Shown one piece after another: positions 60,132 to 64,000 of a stretch of 64,000 nt of DNA. The DNA is from Sipunculus nudus. Taxonomy: Eukaryota > Annelida > Sipuncula > Golfingiida > Sipunculidae. Position numbers and translations under genes: made by a program. The stretch covers positions 77,799,300 to 77,863,299 of the forward strand of contig CM049314.1 of the NCBI GenBank assembly GCA_026874595.1, read 5' to 3'. The notes under the pieces were generated by a model that did not search any database, was not told the origin of the DNA, and was given only the letters and a program-made list of their open reading frames with translations. Numbering within the stretch: position 1 is the stretch's first letter; the number at the start of each line of letters is the position of its first letter.

Positions 60132-60660
60132 CAAGTGCTTCATTAAACTACAAATTGAAAAATAATTAGCCATCAGACACAAAACACCTAGTTACTACAA
60201 CTGGGGAACCTGAAAATCTCAAATAATTCATGCACAAATGAGAATGAAATGTAGCGATCTCAAATACCACATGTACATAAGCCATATTGATGACTCAGGA
60301 AATGTCAATGTGGCTACCCTTCAGAAGATCCCTACTACTACCTTCTGCAATGCCACTCATCCCACATCCATCAAAACTCTGTTCTCAGTTAGTACCTAAC
60401 AATCACCTAATTATTTGAATCCTATTAAACAGTCATTATGTTGCCCACACCTGTCTATATTTCAAACACATCAACATGATAAAATCGCACCCCTCTCTCC
60501 ACCAGAAAAATTATAATCTTGGAAATCAGGAGCGAGCTTAATAAGATTTAAGTAGATTGTTCTCAATCCATTGATAGTTTATCTATATGTGTAAATAAAG
60601 GATATCACATGAATGTATTTACTATATATTGTATCAATAAATCATTCAAGCAAACAATAG

Positions 60661-62579
60661 GCCGCTGATATTTAATTACACATTTGCAAAGTTTAGGAAT
60701 TCATTTAACATGCTTAATTTTTTTTTTCTTGAAACAAACAATATCTGGAGGACTCCAGAAACGAGTTTAAGTAGCATTTATTGACCATGTGAACCACCGA
60801 CTGCGCCGTTTAATACCCGGTAGTAATATATTCAGGTAGCAATAAATGACTCACCCAGTGATAAGGAAATAAACCGTTAAGCACTTGTAATACACATCGG
60901 ACATTATGCCACACTAAGGGTGGGTATTTTGTTCTGTATTTGGAACTAAATGGCAGTCAAAAGGAGACTGGCAGAGTTAGAAAAAATAGTAGCATATAAA
61001 GTTAAAAGAAAATGTCATCCAAGTTGTGCCAAGGTTAAAAAAAGAGTATATTCTATATTTGACAATGAAGATTGCCTTCAGAAAACCAAATACATTCAAT
61101 AACGTCTTTTAGCTCGAGAATTTCACGAATAATTTTTGATGATGTGATGTTTCTCTGTTTCATATAAAGTGCATTTTTAACAATAGCCAGAAATGTGTTC
61201 CACTTAAAGGTAATGAAGGGCAAATAAGACGGTACAGTGAATTTAAATGATGAAATATTATTTAATCAGTTTATTATTAGGAAAACAATTAAAAAAATGC
61301 AGGGATGCTCGAAATCATACAGTTCAAAGTTTATGAATAAGAGAGTGGTAGGAAGGGAACCGTTTAAACCTAATTTTTAATGCATGTCTCCACATGCCTC
61401 AGACACGTCTCAAGCTTAAATGTCCACAGGGAGTCGTGATATTACGGTTAGTGTAAGGAGAGTCACCCTGTTATTGTGTGATACTTATATCACGTGAACC
61501 TTTGGTGCCCAGAGTGAACTGAAGCTGTTGCATAAATAATTTAATATATGAACCTATTCGATTTCATAAGATATTATACCATGACACACCATGATTAACT
61601 GTTTATCGAATGTACGTGGAGCTGTTAGTTCTGCAAATAAACTCAAGATACTATCATTGATTTCGCCTGTGTATTTAACAGTTGTATATCAACACGCCCC
61701 TTTATATAGAGACGCCATGGTTAAATCTGCTTCTTCCATGTATGTAAAAATAATAAAGCTAGTCGCCTTGACCGTCATCGTCATTTTCATCATTATTTAC
61801 GACATCGTCGCATTCGTCATCCCCATAATAAACACCATCATGATGTTCTTCAACGTCTTGACCATTGACAATTATCAGCATCAGTATCATTACGGTCACG
61901 GGAAATAATATGATTTATATCATCGACACCACCAGGATCATTATTGTTCTATATTCTTTTGAATAATATTGTGATGCGCGTAGCTCTTGTTATTACTTTC
62001 ATTACCGTCACCGCTGCAGTAACCAAGCACAATAGCCACATTATTATTTTTCATTCCATATCTTAGCAACCATAGTTAGTAACTCTGCGAATCAAAATAA
62101 TTTTATTGTGACCATGGACTAAAGAAAAATTTGGAATTTTTTCTTTGGCCATTTGATCGTTCCACCAAACCCATGAATAAAAAAAAAGACCTATCATTTA
62201 AAGGTAGGCGGATCTTGTAGACCATAAATATAAAGTTATTAATGGAACCCTACACGTGGCTGTTGTATAATGACGGATTAATGAACGGTCAACGTTAACT
62301 TAATTTTTTTCTACATTATTCCTGACAGCGGGGTTGATAAATGACACAATCGTCTGATGTGTCACTGTTGACGGGCGGCTCCCGAATTCTATCGTCGGAG
62401 AGTAGGAATTATTAATAACCAGTCAACGTCTTTAGGTTACGTTACACCGGGGAGTAAATGCTGAACCACGTGAGTAAAAAAGTCGGTAAAATGAAATTAT
62501 AAGTCGCTTTTCGCTATTCTCACGTGAGTTCTTTAATCATGTAATGCTGTCCATCTTGACATGATGTTTGCATTTGTTC
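60661..62579. other. Gene-poor stretch with degenerate (ATC/GTC)n region
   Basis: 61,755-62,030 is a degenerate trinucleotide-rich stretch (gtcatc, catcgtc, atcatt), like 27,005-27,150. A 105-codon plus ORF (61,591-61,908) gets its hydrophobic Val/Ile/Phe run from it and has no other support. Nothing else recognised. Confidence 0.45.
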
Positions 62580-64000
62580 AATGATTTATGTTTCTAGGCC
62601 GACTGAAATAGCTACGAATAAAAGTTTCTGCTCGTATTGCAAGTGAAGATAATAATTTTACAAAGGAAACAATGTCCCTTTGTTCCTTCTCATTAATATT
62701 TCTAAATAAAAAAAATAATTAATAAGTCAAGTTTTCTAATTTTAATAATGTGTTGAGGTTATTCGAAGTCTTGAACCAACATTCATTTGGTATATTTCTT
62801 TTATATTTCAAACTTGGCTTATACTTGATTTATGATTACATCAGTTATCTATGTATTTCATTCGGTTGACCGAGACGATAAGGGATTCAAATATTACTTG
62901 ATCAACATGTTGTTTCATATGAAGTTGACGGAGCATAATTACTAATCACAATTGTAATGGTTTACTCAGACTTGCGACATTAGACAGATGAACCGACTTC
63001 ATTAACAAAATCACTCATTGTTTCAGTAAAACCAATCAGCTTAATTAAAAGAATTATTCATTTAAAGTATTCCGCAGCCATCAAAGACTCAGGTAATACG
63101 TGACAATACACATGAAAAGCATTAAATCATTGAAACTGAGACATCATGAGGTGTCGTGAAGACAGTCGTGCAATGATAAAATGAGTTTCAGAAAACCTAT
63201 TATTTCAGGTTTGTATTTCAAAACGTTTTATAGTTTATGATTTCCTTACAATCTTTATTATTTATATCTTCTCGATTTCTTAAAGAAGGTAAAATATAAT
63301 AATGTATCTTACGTTTGTATGTAAAGAATTGCAGTAGACAGTTTTAAATCAACAAGATATTTACATTTTGAGCCAATGTTATTTTCTCATATTTTGATTC
63401 CAGCTTTTAAATCACTGCTTTTTTTAAATTACTCATTTTTATTATTATTGATGTTGTAACTGTAACATGATATAATTATTATTTTCTTTACTATTTCATG
63501 TCATCAACTTCACTGCGGATACACATTTAAACTAATAAATATTCACTTTTTTGTATGTACAGCGGGTCTTTCAAAATCAGTTATAATTGTTGTATTGATT
63601 TTTAAATGTTTGAACTTTGGCCGGAGTCCTTATTCTTTGATAAACGTCTGTCCTGTTTAATAACACTTCAACCACGTCTATTTCATTCACCATATCATGT
63701 GTTAAAGTTGAGTAATTAATGGTTTACCTGAATCAGTAAATCTGAACAGTGTAAGCTGATGCTCCAAGCGACTAAGAGATTTTGGATTTCTTTGTTTTCA
63801 TGCACTCGCTACACCTGTTAGGTGACCTATTGCAAATAAATATTGCAAAATAAACAGAGTAATCATAATTATTAATTTTCCCTGAAAGATAAACTTTTAC
63901 AACTATGCAGAATCTGGATCTTTAGTAACGTGTTCCAATTTACCATATATAATGATTGATATCTAAGTTAATGAAAAAGGAAACAATCCAAACAGAATAC
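62580..64000. repeat. Segmental duplication, copy 3 (partial, continues past the window)
   Basis: 62,585-63,600 matches 48,010-49,070 of copy 2. 63,600-63,760 matches 49,060-49,230 and copy 1 at 34,265-34,430. 63,770-63,950 matches copy 1 at 34,465-34,640 better than copy 2 (ctttgttttcatgcactcgc, acaactatgcagaatctg). So copy 3 is a mosaic relative to the other two, or retains ancestral sequence lost in each. No gene in the visible part. Confidence 0.75.

Larger units (their letters stand above)
58840..60660 (+). mobile_element. Jockey/CR1-type LINE remnant, 5'-truncated, palm deleted
   Basis: Conceptual fragments in LINE ORF2 order across several frames. About 58,912-59,080: KEWFTHELKLIKRKRLRLRS ... 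WELYKNNRNKFNAEVSKA, the linker after the endonuclease. 59,110-59,160: WWTTIDGLMKGTTRK. 59,186-59,431: ending SIMKSLDTCQSKGPYDIHPS, the RT entry motif (normally KSxGPDGI). 59,478-59,700: DIEKTYQWSKKSQKKL and HKPLGIIY, normally downstream of the catalytic YADD. 59,730-59,835: PVLEYGNILWSNCTQEQ. 59,930-60,131: HKMINNKSPQYL and YFNSFLPKLSGYE. 60,230-60,350: HAQMRMKCSDL with a decayed zinc-binding tail. The endonuclease and the RT palm are missing; many stops. Non-functional. Confidence 0.85.

Noticed and set aside
61591-61908. 105-codon plus ORF with a long hydrophobic stretch
   Set aside because: The hydrophobic run is the translation of a degenerate gtc/atc trinucleotide region; no other evidence.

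Overview
This is an AT-rich eukaryotic (metazoan) window made almost entirely of non-coding and repetitive DNA. The tRNA-headed SINE family, the TcMar/Tigger-type TA-flanked elements, a jockey/CR1-type LINE remnant, an LTR-retroelement solo LTR, many (TA)n and (AC)n tracts and several dispersed repeats that look like common bivalve repeats suggest a marine mollusc, probably a bivalve. That assignment is an inference from style, not from a diagnostic gene. I see no complete conserved gene, no rRNA and no free-standing tRNA. Most long ORFs here are shadows of repeats or microsatellites.

Layout. 1-20,500: mostly unrecognised AT-rich sequence with a palindromic, microsatellite-associated element (1,711-1,825), a solo LTR (about 3,971-4,672), a small Tigger-like MITE (6,518-6,705), a 5'-truncated SINE (9,058-9,296), a locally GC-richer minus-strand ORF (16,903-17,262) and a 1.08-kb Tigger-like element with intact TA target duplication (18,661-19,739). 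20,501-22,806: a 1.1-1.2 kb direct tandem duplication; the second copy carries an expanded 26-bp array. 23,000-25,000: one decayed exon-like module on the plus strand and two candidate minus-strand exons; one of these (24,706-24,935) ends in a stop followed by AATAAA and has a C-terminal pattern reminiscent of TNF/C1q-like jelly-roll proteins.

26,881-53,270 is dominated by a large, old tandem segmental duplication: copy 1 about 26,881-41,650 and copy 2 about 41,655-53,270, roughly 75-85% alike by eye and mostly colinear. A third copy starts near 62,580 and runs off the window. Differences between copies are largely explained by later insertions: in copy 1 an LTR fragment, a dispersed repeat with a nested Tigger element and a 28-bp array; in copy 2 a SINE with a perfect target-site duplication, a 386-bp TA-flanked MITE and a second truncated SINE. 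53,300-62,580 separates copies 2 and 3 and holds a 1.2-kb dispersed repeat, a minus-strand SINE and a LINE that has lost its reverse-transcriptase palm.

The most interesting signal is inside the segmental duplication. A short exon-like module recurs about ten times: a 3' splice-acceptor-like tract, then a phase-0 frame with a hydrophobic segment followed by a basic, serine-rich stretch. A 24-codon ATG exon with a GTAAGT donor, also ending in phase 0, sits in copy 2 at 52,803-52,874 with a decayed counterpart in copy 1. Together they would read as the N-terminus of a type II membrane protein (cytosolic tail, signal anchor, stalk). My working interpretation is a tandemly expanded and now largely decayed family of such genes. 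Copy comparisons show no clear codon-position bias, so most members are probably pseudogenes, and expression or homology evidence would be needed to claim a living gene.
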